A stretch of DNA of 46,402 nt from an uncultured Dorea sp. (GCA_910588745.1 CAJURK010000023.1:1-46402), one strand, 5' to 3'. Counted from the first letter of the stretch, positions 7,995 through 16,316 are shown. Notes: generated from the letters alone by a model not told the origin. Numbers and translations are program-made.

Positions 7995-8023
7995 ATTGTA
8001 TATGAATCAATTTTCTTTGTCAA
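7995..8023 (-). promoter_or_regulatory. Sigma-A promoter of the kinase/BMC operon
   Basis: On the minus strand TTGACA (8023-8018) and TACAAT (8000-7995) are separated by exactly 17 bp. The predicted start of transcription is near 7988, about 55 nt before the kinase ATG, inside the operator-like sites. Confidence 0.75.
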
Positions 8024-8053
8024 TACCAGTCGCTGGTTCTTTTTCAAGTATCT

Positions 8054-8090
8054 CCCAAAGGAGTTACTGTTCACTCCGTTCTCAGTAACC
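8054..8090. repeat. Inverted repeat between permease stop and kinase promoter
   Basis: GTTACTG and CAGTAAC arms flank a 13-base loop, with a competing GGAGT/ACTCC pairing inside. No T-run follows on either strand, so it is a weak terminator candidate. The AGTAAC arm resembles the operator half-site AGTAACA. It may separate importer and kinase transcription. Confidence 0.3.
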
Positions 8091-8100
8091 CAAAGGAATA

Positions 8101-9093
8101 CTATTTACCTTTTTTCCGGCGAAACAGGAAGCAGTTCATAATCATTACGCCTATCAATACACATCCCCATACCAATCTCTTAAGATAAGGATCATACCCT
8201 AGTACATTGAAACCACTCTGCAATATCTGCAGCAGGATAATTGCTATACACACGCCGACAGCCCGTCCGCTTCCGCCATTTGGGTCGATTCCCCCTATCG
8301 CGCAAACCAAAATTGCCTGAAGCTGATATGTATCCCCATATCCCACTTTGGCAGAATTGTTCCTGGCCATCATAATAATCCCTGACAGTCCGCATAAGAA
8401 TCCGCTAACAGTATAAGTTAAAATAAGCGCTTTCCCATTATTAATAGCAGAAAATAACGATACGACGCTGTTCTCTCCGTAAAAATATAAAATCTTTCCA
8501 TATCTGGTTCGATCCAATACGAAACAAATGACAAGCGCAATCACAACAACCAGTACAAAAACAACCGGGATTTTAGCTATCGTAGCCTTTCCAAAAAGTA
8601 AAAACGACGCTGGATATCCTGTTATTCCTGAACCGCCTGTAATCCCTGTCGCCAATCCAGAATACAAAATCATAGTAGAGAGCGTTACCAGAATGGGCAA
8701 TATGTGAAGCTGGGAGATTAAAATCCCATTAATAAATCCGCATAGGGTTGCCGAAACTAACGCTGTCACCACAGCAGCAGCGATCGCTGCCGCTTCATTT
8801 CCGTTGCCCTCCATAATATGGTTCATCACGATAGCCGCCAATATCGATGACAAACCCGAAATCGACACCACCGACAGATCTATTCCACCTGTAATCATAC
8901 ATAGCATCATTGCAAAGGCTAATAGCGCAAATTCCGGAATCTGAAACGCAATGGATTGAAGATTATTTGCACTGTAAAACCTTGTGCCGCATATCTGGAG
9001 CATTGCCAACGCAACAATAATAAACACCAAAAACAAAATTGTTAATTTTATATCTTTTTTAAAAAAAGATAACATTCTCTCACCTTTTTTCAT
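8101..9093 (-). CDS. CUT2 sugar ABC transporter permease (RbsC-like), second permease
   Basis: Integral membrane subunit of a ribose/xylose-type importer, 330 aa with about eight to ten hydrophobic segments. Family signatures include MITGGIDLSVVSISGLSSI near residue 65-80 and the late AIGGIDPNGGSGRAVGV loop, both typical of BPD_transp_2 proteins. It is the last gene of the importer set and sits 14 bp after the first permease gene. Two starts are possible: the first ATG with AGGGGG upstream, and a second at 9075 with AAGGTGAG. The first is used. Together with the neighbouring permease it should form a heterodimeric channel for the binding protein's ligand. Confidence 0.9.
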   Translation of the reverse strand: MKKGERMLSFFKKDIKLTILFLVFIIVALAMLQICGTRFYSANNLQSIAFQIPEFALLAFAMMLCMITGGIDLSVVSISGLSSILAAIVMNHIMEGNGNEAAAIAAAVVTALVSATLCGFINGILISQLHILPILVTLSTMILYSGLATGITGGSGITGYPASFLLFGKATIAKIPVVFVLVVVIALVICFVLDRTRYGKILYFYGENSVVSLFSAINNGKALILTYTVSGFLCGLSGIIMMARNNSAKVGYGDTYQLQAILVCAIGGIDPNGGSGRAVGVCIAIILLQILQSGFNVLGYDPYLKRLVWGCVLIGVMIMNCFLFRRKKGK

Positions 9094-9107
9094 TCGAGCG
9101 CCCCCTA

Positions 9108-10121
9108 TTAGTCAAAGATTAACAGCTTTTTACGAGTACGATTACGGCTTATTGAAGTGATGATGATACACACCACCATAACCGCGCCCAGGAAAAAATC
9201 ACTCCAGGAAGACGATAAACCAAGGAAAATCAAGGTAGACGAAAATACTCTCATCAAAATAACTCCCAGTATAGTTCCTATGATTGTCCCATATCCCCCC
9301 GTCAACTGAGTGCCGCCTATAACTACAGAAGCAATAATTGTCAACTCTATCGTACCCACCAGATTGTTTATAAGCGGAGCGATCCACGCAACCTGCGCAA
9401 CATACATAACCCCTGCAATAGCGGCATATACGCCTACCAGCATATAGAGAATGATCCTTGTCTTAAAAAGATTATACCCTGCGCGGCGGGCAGCCTCCTT
9501 ACTGTTTCCCATAGCGGCCAAACTGCGTCCAAATTTCGTTTTATACAGTAAAAACGCAGTCAAACCAACAATTAGAGCGGTGGGAATAATGTATGCATAC
9601 AAACCGTATGTCTTTCCGCTTTCGTCCACAATCGTAAGTATTTTCGTTGCGCCAAACTCTACTAGGCACGTCGGCATCTGCGGCGTCTTGATCGTTGTTG
9701 TTCCCAGCGTACACGCTAAAAGTCCAATAAACATCGTCTGCGTTCCCAACGTCGCAATAAACGTGGGAATCTGAAACAAATGAATAACCAGCGCGTTAAA
9801 AAGTCCCAATAATGCTCCGACTGCCGACGCCATCGCAAATGCAAACAAAAGATTATTAATTCCAGTTGACTTCATGACAAGAATTGCCGCATATGCCGAA
9901 AATACAGCCACAATCGCAAAAGATACGTCGATCCCATCTGATATCAGAACCAACATAACGCCCATTGCAAAAATCAAAGATACTGAAATATTCCGCACAA
10001 TGTCAAACATGTTTTCAAGCGTGGCAAACTGCGGGCTTACAACCGAAACCAATACGCAGTATAAGACAAGTATAATAAAAACATATATTTGTGTTGTCTT
10101 AAAAAGCTGTTTTAATTTCAT
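9108..10121 (-). CDS. CUT2 sugar ABC transporter permease (RbsC-like), first permease
   Basis: Integral membrane subunit of the same importer, 337 aa. The sequence shows repeated hydrophobic helices, the conserved LISDGIDVSFAIVAVFSAY region and the VIGGTQLTGGYGTIIGT loop that marks BPD_transp_2 sugar permeases. Its ATG overlaps the ATPase stop by 4 nt (ATGA), so the two are translationally coupled. A lone substrate-specificity call is not possible; the family carries ribose, xylose, allose, autoinducer-2, inositol and various polyols. Two distinct permeases, rather than one used as a homodimer, resemble the Lsr-type layout. Confidence 0.9.
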   Translation of the reverse strand: MKLKQLFKTTQIYVFIILVLYCVLVSVVSPQFATLENMFDIVRNISVSLIFAMGVMLVLISDGIDVSFAIVAVFSAYAAILVMKSTGINNLLFAFAMASAVGALLGLFNALVIHLFQIPTFIATLGTQTMFIGLLACTLGTTTIKTPQMPTCLVEFGATKILTIVDESGKTYGLYAYIIPTALIVGLTAFLLYKTKFGRSLAAMGNSKEAARRAGYNLFKTRIILYMLVGVYAAIAGVMYVAQVAWIAPLINNLVGTIELTIIASVVIGGTQLTGGYGTIIGTILGVILMRVFSSTLIFLGLSSSWSDFFLGAVMVVCIIITSISRNRTRKKLLIFD

Positions 10122-11677
10122 GATTCATTTTCCCCTTTCTCTGATACTTTTATAGCTATAATTTCCTCAATCTCTTGCCGGACGCCTTCCTTTTCCACCT
10201 CTTCTTCATCAAATATTTTTATGATTTTTCCGCTGTTAAAAACAGCTATACGGTTACTATTCGCCAACAGTTCAGGTATATCATCTGAAATCAAAATAAT
10301 TCCTATGTTCTTTTTTGCCAAAAACTGTATCTTCTCATATATTTCAGATTTTGACCCGATATCGACTCCTACCGTCGGTGAATCCAGTATCAATATTTGG
10401 GGATTTACCAGCGCCCATCTTCCCAGGGCAACCTTCTGCTGATTGCCGCCTGACAACTGCGATACCAGCGCGTCTTTTCCAGATGCTTTCACATTCCATA
10501 ACGCTATCGTATCTTCTGCCAGCTTAGCCGAATCTTTATTCTGAACCACACCGAACCTGTCAGAAATCTTATTTAATGCTACGGAAGCTATATTATCCTC
10601 AATTGTCCGATCCATAAAGACGCCCTGCGACTGCCTTTCCTCCGGCACAAGAGCAATTCCATTTGCAATTGCTTTTCTCGGATTATCGGCCGTAAAATCC
10701 TTTCCTTCCACAACAATACTTCCTGAATCTGGTTTATTCAACCCGAACAACGATAATGCGAACTCTGTTCTGCCCGAACCAAGTAATCCGGTAATCCCTA
10801 AAATCTCCCCTTCTTTCAATGACAAATTAATCCCTTCATAATGCGGAACTCTTGTCAACTCTTTTACTTCTAAGACAGTTTTATTGCTTTTTACTTCATG
10901 ATTCTGATATCTGGAATATTCGATATCCTTTCCAGTCATGTAATATATCAGCTTTTTTTCCGCTTCCGCTTTATTTTCAAGTTCTTTACCATCCAGTTTT
11001 CCCGCATTTGAACCATCTCTAAAAATGGTAACTCTGTCTGCAATTTTCATTACCTCATCCAGCTTATGGCTAACAAATACAATTGACATCCCTTTTTCTT
11101 TCAGATTTGTTACAATTGCCAGCAGGCGCTCTACCTCCGTATGCGTTAAAGCCGTTGTCGGTTCGTCCATAAATAAAATTTTGGCATCCATGCTCAGCGC
11201 CCTGCAGATAGCCACCAGTTGGCGGTTTGAAATTGAAAGTTCTTCTATGGTTGACTTTAAGTTCATTGAAACACCGATTCTATCCAGTTGCTCCTGCGCG
11301 ATTCTGCGTACTTCTTTCCAACTTATTATTTTTTTGTCCAGTCCAACCATTTTATTAATTGCAATGTTTTCCGCCACCGTCATACGCGAAAAAAGCGACA
11401 GATCCTGATAAATTACCTGAATACCTTCATTAATAGACTGACGTACATTCAGCTTTGTATAAGAATTCCCATTTAGCAAAATCGTCCCTTCGTCAGCCTC
11501 ATGCACACCTGATATCACTTTAATTAAAGTAGACTTTCCACATCCGTTTTCTCCGCACAGGCAATGAATCTCCGAATGCCCAACTTCAAAATCAACTCCC
11601 TTTAACGCCTGGACACCTCCAAAATGCTTGACAATTCCACTCGCACATAATACTTTTGATTTGTCTTTTTCTGCCAT
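10118..11677 (-). CDS. CUT2 sugar ABC transporter ATP-binding protein (RbsA-like, two ABC domains)
   Basis: Drives import with two fused nucleotide-binding domains, 519 aa. Domain 1 has Walker A GENGCGKST and Walker B ILFMDEPTT. Domain 2 has a degenerate Walker A (GLLGSGRTE), the signature LSGGNQQK and ILILDSPTVGVD, where the usual catalytic Glu after Asp is Ser. Such asymmetry is known in this family and implies one hydrolytically weaker site. TTGAGG precedes the ATG. The gene follows the binding-protein gene after a perfect 14-bp hairpin that could lower its expression relative to the binding protein. Importer assignment is firm and the ligand unknown. Confidence 0.93.
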   Translation of the reverse strand: MAEKDKSKVLCASGIVKHFGGVQALKGVDFEVGHSEIHCLCGENGCGKSTLIKVISGVHEADEGTILLNGNSYTKLNVRQSINEGIQVIYQDLSLFSRMTVAENIAINKMVGLDKKIISWKEVRRIAQEQLDRIGVSMNLKSTIEELSISNRQLVAICRALSMDAKILFMDEPTTALTHTEVERLLAIVTNLKEKGMSIVFVSHKLDEVMKIADRVTIFRDGSNAGKLDGKELENKAEAEKKLIYYMTGKDIEYSRYQNHEVKSNKTVLEVKELTRVPHYEGINLSLKEGEILGITGLLGSGRTEFALSLFGLNKPDSGSIVVEGKDFTADNPRKAIANGIALVPEERQSQGVFMDRTIEDNIASVALNKISDRFGVVQNKDSAKLAEDTIALWNVKASGKDALVSQLSGGNQQKVALGRWALVNPQILILDSPTVGVDIGSKSEIYEKIQFLAKKNIGIILISDDIPELLANSNRIAVFNSGKIIKIFDEEEVEKEGVRQEIEEIIAIKVSEKGENES

Positions 11678-11711
11678 ATTCTTTACCTCAATTTATTTTG
11701 TCTGATATAAA

Positions 11712-11748
11712 TATAAGCCGGCTAACGTTTGTCATTAGCCGGCTTATA
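11712..11748 (-). terminator. Perfect 14-bp intercistronic hairpin after the binding-protein gene
   Basis: Arms 11712-11725 and 11735-11748 pair without mismatch around a 9-base loop. The following minus-strand bases are AT-rich but lack a solid T-run. It probably acts as a partial terminator or mRNA-stabilising stem that raises binding-protein output over ATPase and permeases. Confidence 0.7.
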
Positions 11749-11761
11749 CCAAGAACACTTA

Positions 11762-12802
11762 CTAGAAATCATATTCAGCAATATTATCTTCTGTAAATGA
11801 AAGCGCCGCATCGCCATAAATAATGCCGTCTTTTACCTTTAATGACTCATATCCTGTCTTTCCTAAATCCACGCCGTCAGTCATTTCTTCTCCCTGAAGC
11901 ATTTTATATGCAATATTCAGCATTGCATATCCTGCGTCCGCCGGCCTCCAGCACTGTCCATATGCAATCCATCCGTCTGCAATATAATTGCCATTAGAAG
12001 AAGGAACTGATAAAGTAACAATTTTTACAGCTTTGTTATTCGTCTCTTCCAGATATTTCGCGAATGATCCCCCAGCTTCGACGGTCATGCAAAGCGCGCC
12101 GCCCAAATCAGGATATGTCTTCATAATTTCCTGCGAAACCTCATATGCTACTGTTGAATCAACAGAATCCTCATAAGGCTCTTCTGATACCAAATGCATA
12201 TCCGGGTAATTTTCTGTAATATAGTCAACGGCTGCATTGTACCATGTCATATGGGTCTGCATGGAAAGTCCGCCAACAATTCCTACATAGTCTCCTTTTC
12301 CGCCCATAGCCTGCGCCAAATTTTCGCCATATAACGCTCCAAACTCTTCATTATCGAATGCTTCCATATCAAAATCTGCAACTCCCGCTAAAGCGGAACC
12401 CTCATGTACAATCACAGTAATCCCCGCATCTCTTGCCTTTTCAATTACGGATGAGAGCGCTTCCGGATCTACCGGTACAATACAGATTGCGTCAACGCCG
12501 CTGGCGATACAATCCTCAATCAAAGAAATCTGCAGAGCTGCGTCCGCTGATTCCGGCGCCACCTGTCTTGCGCTCACATCGTCAAACGCTTGATCGAACT
12601 CCTCCACGCCAAGCCTCATATCATCAAACCAAGCAATACCGTCAACCTTCGCTACAAGGACAATTTCCTTATTATCTCCTGACGCGTCCTTTTTATCCCC
12701 GCCTTCAGCACTTCCGCCGCCTGAATCCGCCGTTCCGCATGCCGTCATAAGCATTGCCATTGCTAAAATCACTGCTAAAACTGTAGAAATCCTTTTTTTC
12801 AT
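11762..12802 (-). CDS. Sugar ABC transporter substrate-binding lipoprotein (periplasmic-binding type 1)
   Basis: Extracellular ligand receptor of the importer, 346 aa. It has a lipoprotein signal (MKKRIS, hydrophobic stretch, LMTAC with Cys22 as the lipidation site) and then a Gly/Ser/Lys linker. The mature part fits the RbsB/Peripla_BP_4 fold: GIAWFDDMRLGVEEF, SGVDAICIVPVDPEALSSVI and the DAGITVIVHEGS strand-loop typical of the family. AGAGGAGG lies 8-9 nt before the ATG. It sits between the dehydrogenase and ATPase genes. Trp and Asp residues in the first lobe are consistent with sugar or polyol binding, but the ligand cannot be named. Confidence 0.92.
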   Translation of the reverse strand: MKKRISTVLAVILAMAMLMTACGTADSGGGSAEGGDKKDASGDNKEIVLVAKVDGIAWFDDMRLGVEEFDQAFDDVSARQVAPESADAALQISLIEDCIASGVDAICIVPVDPEALSSVIEKARDAGITVIVHEGSALAGVADFDMEAFDNEEFGALYGENLAQAMGGKGDYVGIVGGLSMQTHMTWYNAAVDYITENYPDMHLVSEEPYEDSVDSTVAYEVSQEIMKTYPDLGGALCMTVEAGGSFAKYLEETNNKAVKIVTLSVPSSNGNYIADGWIAYGQCWRPADAGYAMLNIAYKMLQGEEMTDGVDLGKTGYESLKVKDGIIYGDAALSFTEDNIAEYDF

Positions 12803-12860
12803 ACTAATTCGTTCCTCCTCTTTCTTCGTATCGTATCATTTATCTTCAGCTAATATATCA

Positions 12861-13643
12861 TTAATTAACCGCGCTTCCTCCGCCGACCGGAAGAGATGCC
12901 CCTGTAATATAATCTGCATACTTAGAAAGCAGCATTACAACCCCATTTCCGATATCTTCCGGCTTTCCGCCGCGTCTTAACGGAATTGCCTCGACCTTCT
13001 CGTTCCAAGACTCTCCAATTGCCTTATTATTCAATTCCCCAAGAAGCCGGTCTGTTGTAACCCATATATCTGTATCGATAATTCCCGGACACACGCAATT
13101 CACATTAATATGATACTTTCCTAATTCCTTGGCAAGCGACTGCGTGAGACCTCTTACCCCAAACTTTGCGGCTGAATATGAACTTAAGAACTCCCACCCT
13201 TCAAGTGAACAGTCCGATCCGATATTCACTATTTTTCCATAACCCTGCTTTTTAAAATATTTTACCGCATACCAGTCTGCAAGATAAACGCCTCTTAAAT
13301 TGATAGAAATCATCTTGTCAAACCTTTCCGGAGTCATCTCGTCAAAGTTGCACATATCCGTAATACCAGCATTCGCACATAAACCGTCTATTCTCCCATA
13401 TTTTTCATAAACTGTCTGAAATAGATTCTGAACGTCCTCTTCCTGGGAAACGTCGCATGGTATATACAATAAATCCTTATACCCCTGACTTTCAAACTCT
13501 TTGGGCAACTCGTTTGCCAGCTGCTCTTTTGCCCTTCCGCTTATTACAGGGATTCCTCCTTCTTCTGCAATCTTAAGGGCAACGCCTTTTCCAATACCTT
13601 TTGTAGAGCCTGTCACAATAATTATTTTATCTTTTAATAACAC
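12861..13643 (-). CDS. Short-chain dehydrogenase/reductase, likely sugar or polyol dehydrogenase
   Basis: Classical SDR of 260 aa. The NAD(P) motif TGSTKGIG is at 11-18, NAG at 91-93, catalytic Ser143, Tyr156 and Lys160 are present, and the PG motif follows. Weak similarity to sorbitol/polyol dehydrogenases is suggested by context. Translation begins at a GTG nine bases after AAGGAGG. It is the first gene of the importer operon and has its own promoter and operator-like site upstream. It could oxidise the imported polyol to a ketose for the FGGY kinase. The substrate is inferred only from neighbours. Confidence 0.85.
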   Translation of the reverse strand: MLLKDKIIIVTGSTKGIGKGVALKIAEEGGIPVISGRAKEQLANELPKEFESQGYKDLLYIPCDVSQEEDVQNLFQTVYEKYGRIDGLCANAGITDMCNFDEMTPERFDKMISINLRGVYLADWYAVKYFKKQGYGKIVNIGSDCSLEGWEFLSSYSAAKFGVRGLTQSLAKELGKYHINVNCVCPGIIDTDIWVTTDRLLGELNNKAIGESWNEKVEAIPLRRGGKPEDIGNGVVMLLSKYADYITGASLPVGGGSAVN

Positions 13644-13699
13644 CCAAAAACTCCTCCTTTCTTCATAAAAGCCTTTTCATATGGGTTCTTCGGCGCATG

Positions 13700-13715
13700 A
13701 GTATCATTTGTTACT
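13700..13715 (-). promoter_or_regulatory. Operator-like palindrome before the SDR/importer operon
   Basis: AGTATCATTTGTTACT matches its own reverse complement at 12 of 16 positions (pattern AGTA-N-CA-N2-TG-N-TACT). It lies about 17-32 bp downstream of the predicted transcription start. Eleven bases recur before the kinase gene, pointing to one regulator for both units. Confidence 0.55.
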
Positions 13716-13738
13716 ACCCATGCACATTTTATACTCTT

Positions 13739-13766
13739 ATATTATCATAATTTTGCGATTTGTCAA
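13739..13766 (-). promoter_or_regulatory. Putative sigma-A promoter of the SDR/importer operon
   Basis: Minus-strand TTGACA (13766-13761) is followed after 16 bp by TAATAT (13744-13739). The -35 is perfect and the -10 is weak, which suits a regulated promoter. Other AT-rich -10 choices exist within a few bases. Confidence 0.55.
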
Positions 13767-13911
13767 TAAGTATTGCAAATTTTATTATCAAATTCCTGTT
13801 TTTAAAAGTTTATACTGATAATTTTTAGAAATAAAACCATATAATACCAAACCAAAGCTTTCATAAGACATTTTTATTTTCTCAAACACTAGAAAAAATA
13901 TTCTTTGAATT

Positions 13912-13964
13912 TATAATAGTAACATTAACGGAGGTTTTTGATCATGGAGCAAAGTTTCCTATAA
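13912..13964 (+). other. Orphan plus-strand leader: TATAAT, operator half-site, strong RBS and 6-codon ORF
   Basis: TATAAT (13912-13917) is followed by AGTAACA, GGAGG (13930-13934) and an ATG nine bases later that reads MEQSFL and stops at 13964, immediately before a hairpin terminator. The 15 bases TTATAATAGTAACAT also occur, on the other strand, before the kinase gene. No good -35 is seen. It could be the 5' stub of a lost gene of the same regulon, or a leader peptide with attenuator. Expression is not demonstrated. Confidence 0.4.
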
Positions 13965-13968
13965 AGTA

Positions 13969-14000
13969 AAAAAAGCTTGCGCTTACACGCAAACTTTTTT
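13969..14000. terminator. Bidirectional rho-independent terminator
   Basis: Arms 13969-13981 and 13988-14000 pair with one C/A mismatch around a 6-base loop. An A-run precedes and a T-run follows, so it works on both strands. It ends the SorC-type regulator gene on the minus strand and any plus-strand leader transcript. Confidence 0.85.
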
Positions 14001-14011
14001 CAACTACTATA

Positions 14012-14983
14012 TTATTTCAATCGCTCTATTACATATCCGGCTGTCGCTTCATCTATAATCAATACATTCACAATCTCCGCCCGGATAGCCGCGCAGATGC
14101 ATTCTACCCTGCTTTGCCCACAGGCAACGCCAATGCGGGTTTTCTTTTTCTTAATAACGTCAAGAGGAACCGCCATCGTCCTGCCGTCCAGCTCCGGATC
14201 ACAAATATTCCCATCCGCGTCAATGATATGCGTACAGATATCCCCAACCGCTCCCTTCTTGGCAAGCGCCGCTATTTCCTGCTCATTCAGATACCCGGCT
14301 CTGTAAACCGCGCTCTGCAAGCCAAAGGTTCCCAACGCCAGCAATGCGATATTGGAATCATAACCATAAGACATCACCCTGTTTATATCATAATCGCTCA
14401 GAAACGCCTCTTTTAACCGGCTGCTGCTGACCACTGCCGGACATGTCAGCACATATGGCTTCGCCTCCCAGGCTCTGGCAAAATTCCTCGCAATCTCAAA
14501 GCAATAAATATTATGCTCCAGATTACTAATACCTCCGCAGAGCTGCGCCGCCACAATATCCGGAAACTTCTTTCCCTGTCCCAACAGCCCCGTCACCGAA
14601 TGAATGGTATTCCCCCATGAAAATCCAATCACATCGCCATTCTGCACAATTTCCTCAAGATACTCGACCGCCTTCTTGCTGACGCTGTGCATATGAGAAG
14701 ATTTCTGAGTAATCGGAGCAACAATCACTTTCTCGAGATTCGTCTTACTCCGAAGTTTCCTCTCCAGATCCGACTCTCCCTTAAGCGGGTCAATAATCCT
14801 AAACTGTATAATCCCCATCTCTTTTGCCTCTGCCAGAAGCCTTGATATGTAAGGTCTTGATAACCCTATACTCTTCGCGATAGCCTCCTGCCCCATGTCT
14901 TCCTCATAGTATAACTTCGCCACCTTAACAAGAAGCGCTGTCTTTCTCTCATCCAACAGCTTTCCATCTAATATCGGATCCAT
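14012..14983 (-). CDS. SorC/DeoR-family sugar-responsive transcriptional regulator
   Basis: DNA-binding regulator of 323 aa. The N-terminal helix-turn-helix (about 20-60) includes LYYEEDMGQEAIAKSIGLSR followed by PYISRLLAEAKEMGI, the standard SorC opening. The remainder is the sugar-phosphate-binding domain, with VIGFSWGNTI, AAQLCGGI and GVACGQSR typical of the family. The ATG follows AGGGGAAATT. It is separated from the importer operon by a terminator and from the ATPase gene by its own promoter. Regulators of this type usually respond to a phosphorylated intermediate, here likely the kinase product. Regulation of the dehydrogenase/importer and kinase/BMC units is inferred from shared palindromes. 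Confidence 0.9.
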   Translation of the reverse strand: MDPILDGKLLDERKTALLVKVAKLYYEEDMGQEAIAKSIGLSRPYISRLLAEAKEMGIIQFRIIDPLKGESDLERKLRSKTNLEKVIVAPITQKSSHMHSVSKKAVEYLEEIVQNGDVIGFSWGNTIHSVTGLLGQGKKFPDIVAAQLCGGISNLEHNIYCFEIARNFARAWEAKPYVLTCPAVVSSSRLKEAFLSDYDINRVMSYGYDSNIALLALGTFGLQSAVYRAGYLNEQEIAALAKKGAVGDICTHIIDADGNICDPELDGRTMAVPLDVIKKKKTRIGVACGQSRVECICAAIRAEIVNVLIIDEATAGYVIERLK

Positions 14984-15024
14984 AATTTCCCCTGTTCTTT
15001 TCCATTTTATTTACTGTCACTCTT

Positions 15025-15053
15025 ATCTTAATCTTTCAGATTCTATTTGGCAA
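15025..15053 (-). promoter_or_regulatory. Putative sigma-A promoter of the SorC-type regulator gene
   Basis: TTGCCA (15053-15048) and TAAGAT (15030-15025) on the minus strand are 17 bp apart, about 42 bp before the start codon. A TCGGAA direct repeat with 10-bp period lies just upstream (about 15068-15085). Confidence 0.55.
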
Positions 15054-15104
15054 TACTCTTTTCATGAATTCCGAACAGTTCCGATATTTTGTGTTCTGTG
15101 ATTT

Positions 15105-16316
15105 TTAATATTCAGAACTGAGAAGAAAGTCCGCTATGTGCATTGTTTTAATGCCCTCATAATTTCCTCCTGCAAATTCATCTGCCGTAAGAACATATTT
15201 AGGGTAATTATCGTGTATTTCAAGCAGACGGTTATACTCTCGTTTTTCTGTCTTTTCAAAATTAATTTCCTGCGTAACCTGAACATAGATTTTTTCGTTC
15301 TGCCTTACCGCTACAAAGTCAATCTCCCCATCGCTGGTTTTTCCCACATTGACGGTGTACCCACGCCTGCAAAGTTCCAAATACACAATGTTTTCAAGGC
15401 TGGAAGCCGCGCTGTCAGCATTATAGCCGAGAACGCTGTACCGCATGGAAACATCTGCAAGGTAGAATTTTTCCTGTGTTTTTAGAATTTCCTTTCCCTG
15501 CAAATCATATCGGGAACAGCGATGGAGCAAATATGCCTTCTCCAGCTTTTCAAGATAGTTGTAAACCGTCTCATTGTCAAGGGCGCGACGCTCCGATTTC
15601 AAGTAGTCTGCAATCGACTTAGCAGAAAAGGTATTTCCTACATTATTGAAGGTGTATTTTACGACACGTTCCAACTGGTCGATTTTCCTGATCTGATTTC
15701 GCTTTACAATGTCAGAAAAAATCGTTGAATTATATATATCCCTGACAATCGTATAGATTTCGTCCTGAGAATATGCCTGTAAATGGGTTGCCGGGAAACC
15801 TCCCAAACGGACATAGTCTGCCAGCTCTGCTTTTGGGTCTCCTACATCGGCATACTTTGCCTTAAACATTAGGTATTCCCCGAAGGACAAGGTAAAAATC
15901 CGAAAGGAAACATATCTCCCGGTAAGATAGGTTGATATTTCAGAGGACATCATCCGGGAGTTAGAACCCGTTATATATAGGTCAACATCAAAATCTGATG
16001 AAAGCGAATTGACAACTTTTTCCCAGCCCTTGATTTCCTGAACCTCGTCAAGAAACAAATAGGTCTTTCCATCAGGCAAAAGCTGCTCCTTTAACTGGGC
16101 GTACATTTGCTTCGCCGTCATATCCTCATATTCCATTGAATCAAAGCGACAGCTTATGATACGCTCCACCGGAACATTTCGCTCTGCTTTCAGTTTTTCC
16201 ATAATCATTTTGAGTATCGTAGACTTTCCGCAGCGGCGTACTCCTGTGAGTATTTTTACAAAAGGGGTATCCACATAAGCCATTATTTTATCCATATACA
16301 TAGGTCTGTAAATCAT
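15105..16316 (-). CDS. AAA-type ATPase with DUF4143 domain
   Basis: Predicted ATP-binding protein of 403 aa. The N-terminal AAA domain has Walker A GVRRCGKST (25-33) and Walker B YLFLDEVQEI, followed by ITGSNSRM typical of the family. The C-terminal half is a DUF4143 region, containing VYNYLEKLEKAYLLHRC and an end segment with VGKTSDGEIDFVAV, a motif reminiscent of a PD-(D/E)xK-like fold. The start is ATG 16316 because GGAGGTGATC sits directly before it; the frame opens further upstream without such a site. Such genes are abundant and solitary in Clostridia and gut Bacteroidetes. The biological role is unknown, and a link to neighbours is unlikely. Confidence 0.88.
   Translation of the reverse strand: MIYRPMYMDKIMAYVDTPFVKILTGVRRCGKSTILKMIMEKLKAERNVPVERIISCRFDSMEYEDMTAKQMYAQLKEQLLPDGKTYLFLDEVQEIKGWEKVVNSLSSDFDVDLYITGSNSRMMSSEISTYLTGRYVSFRIFTLSFGEYLMFKAKYADVGDPKAELADYVRLGGFPATHLQAYSQDEIYTIVRDIYNSTIFSDIVKRNQIRKIDQLERVVKYTFNNVGNTFSAKSIADYLKSERRALDNETVYNYLEKLEKAYLLHRCSRYDLQGKEILKTQEKFYLADVSMRYSVLGYNADSAASSLENIVYLELCRRGYTVNVGKTSDGEIDFVAVRQNEKIYVQVTQEINFEKTEKREYNRLLEIHDNYPKYVLTADEFAGGNYEGIKTMHIADFLLSSEY

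Noticed and set aside
8054..8100. Inverted repeat near the permease stop as a strong terminator.
   Set aside because: No T-run follows on the minus strand. It was kept only as a repeat of uncertain role.
13740..13930. AT-rich stretch as a replication origin or curved-DNA element.
   Set aside because: No DnaA boxes or iterons were seen; it is explained by promoters on both strands.
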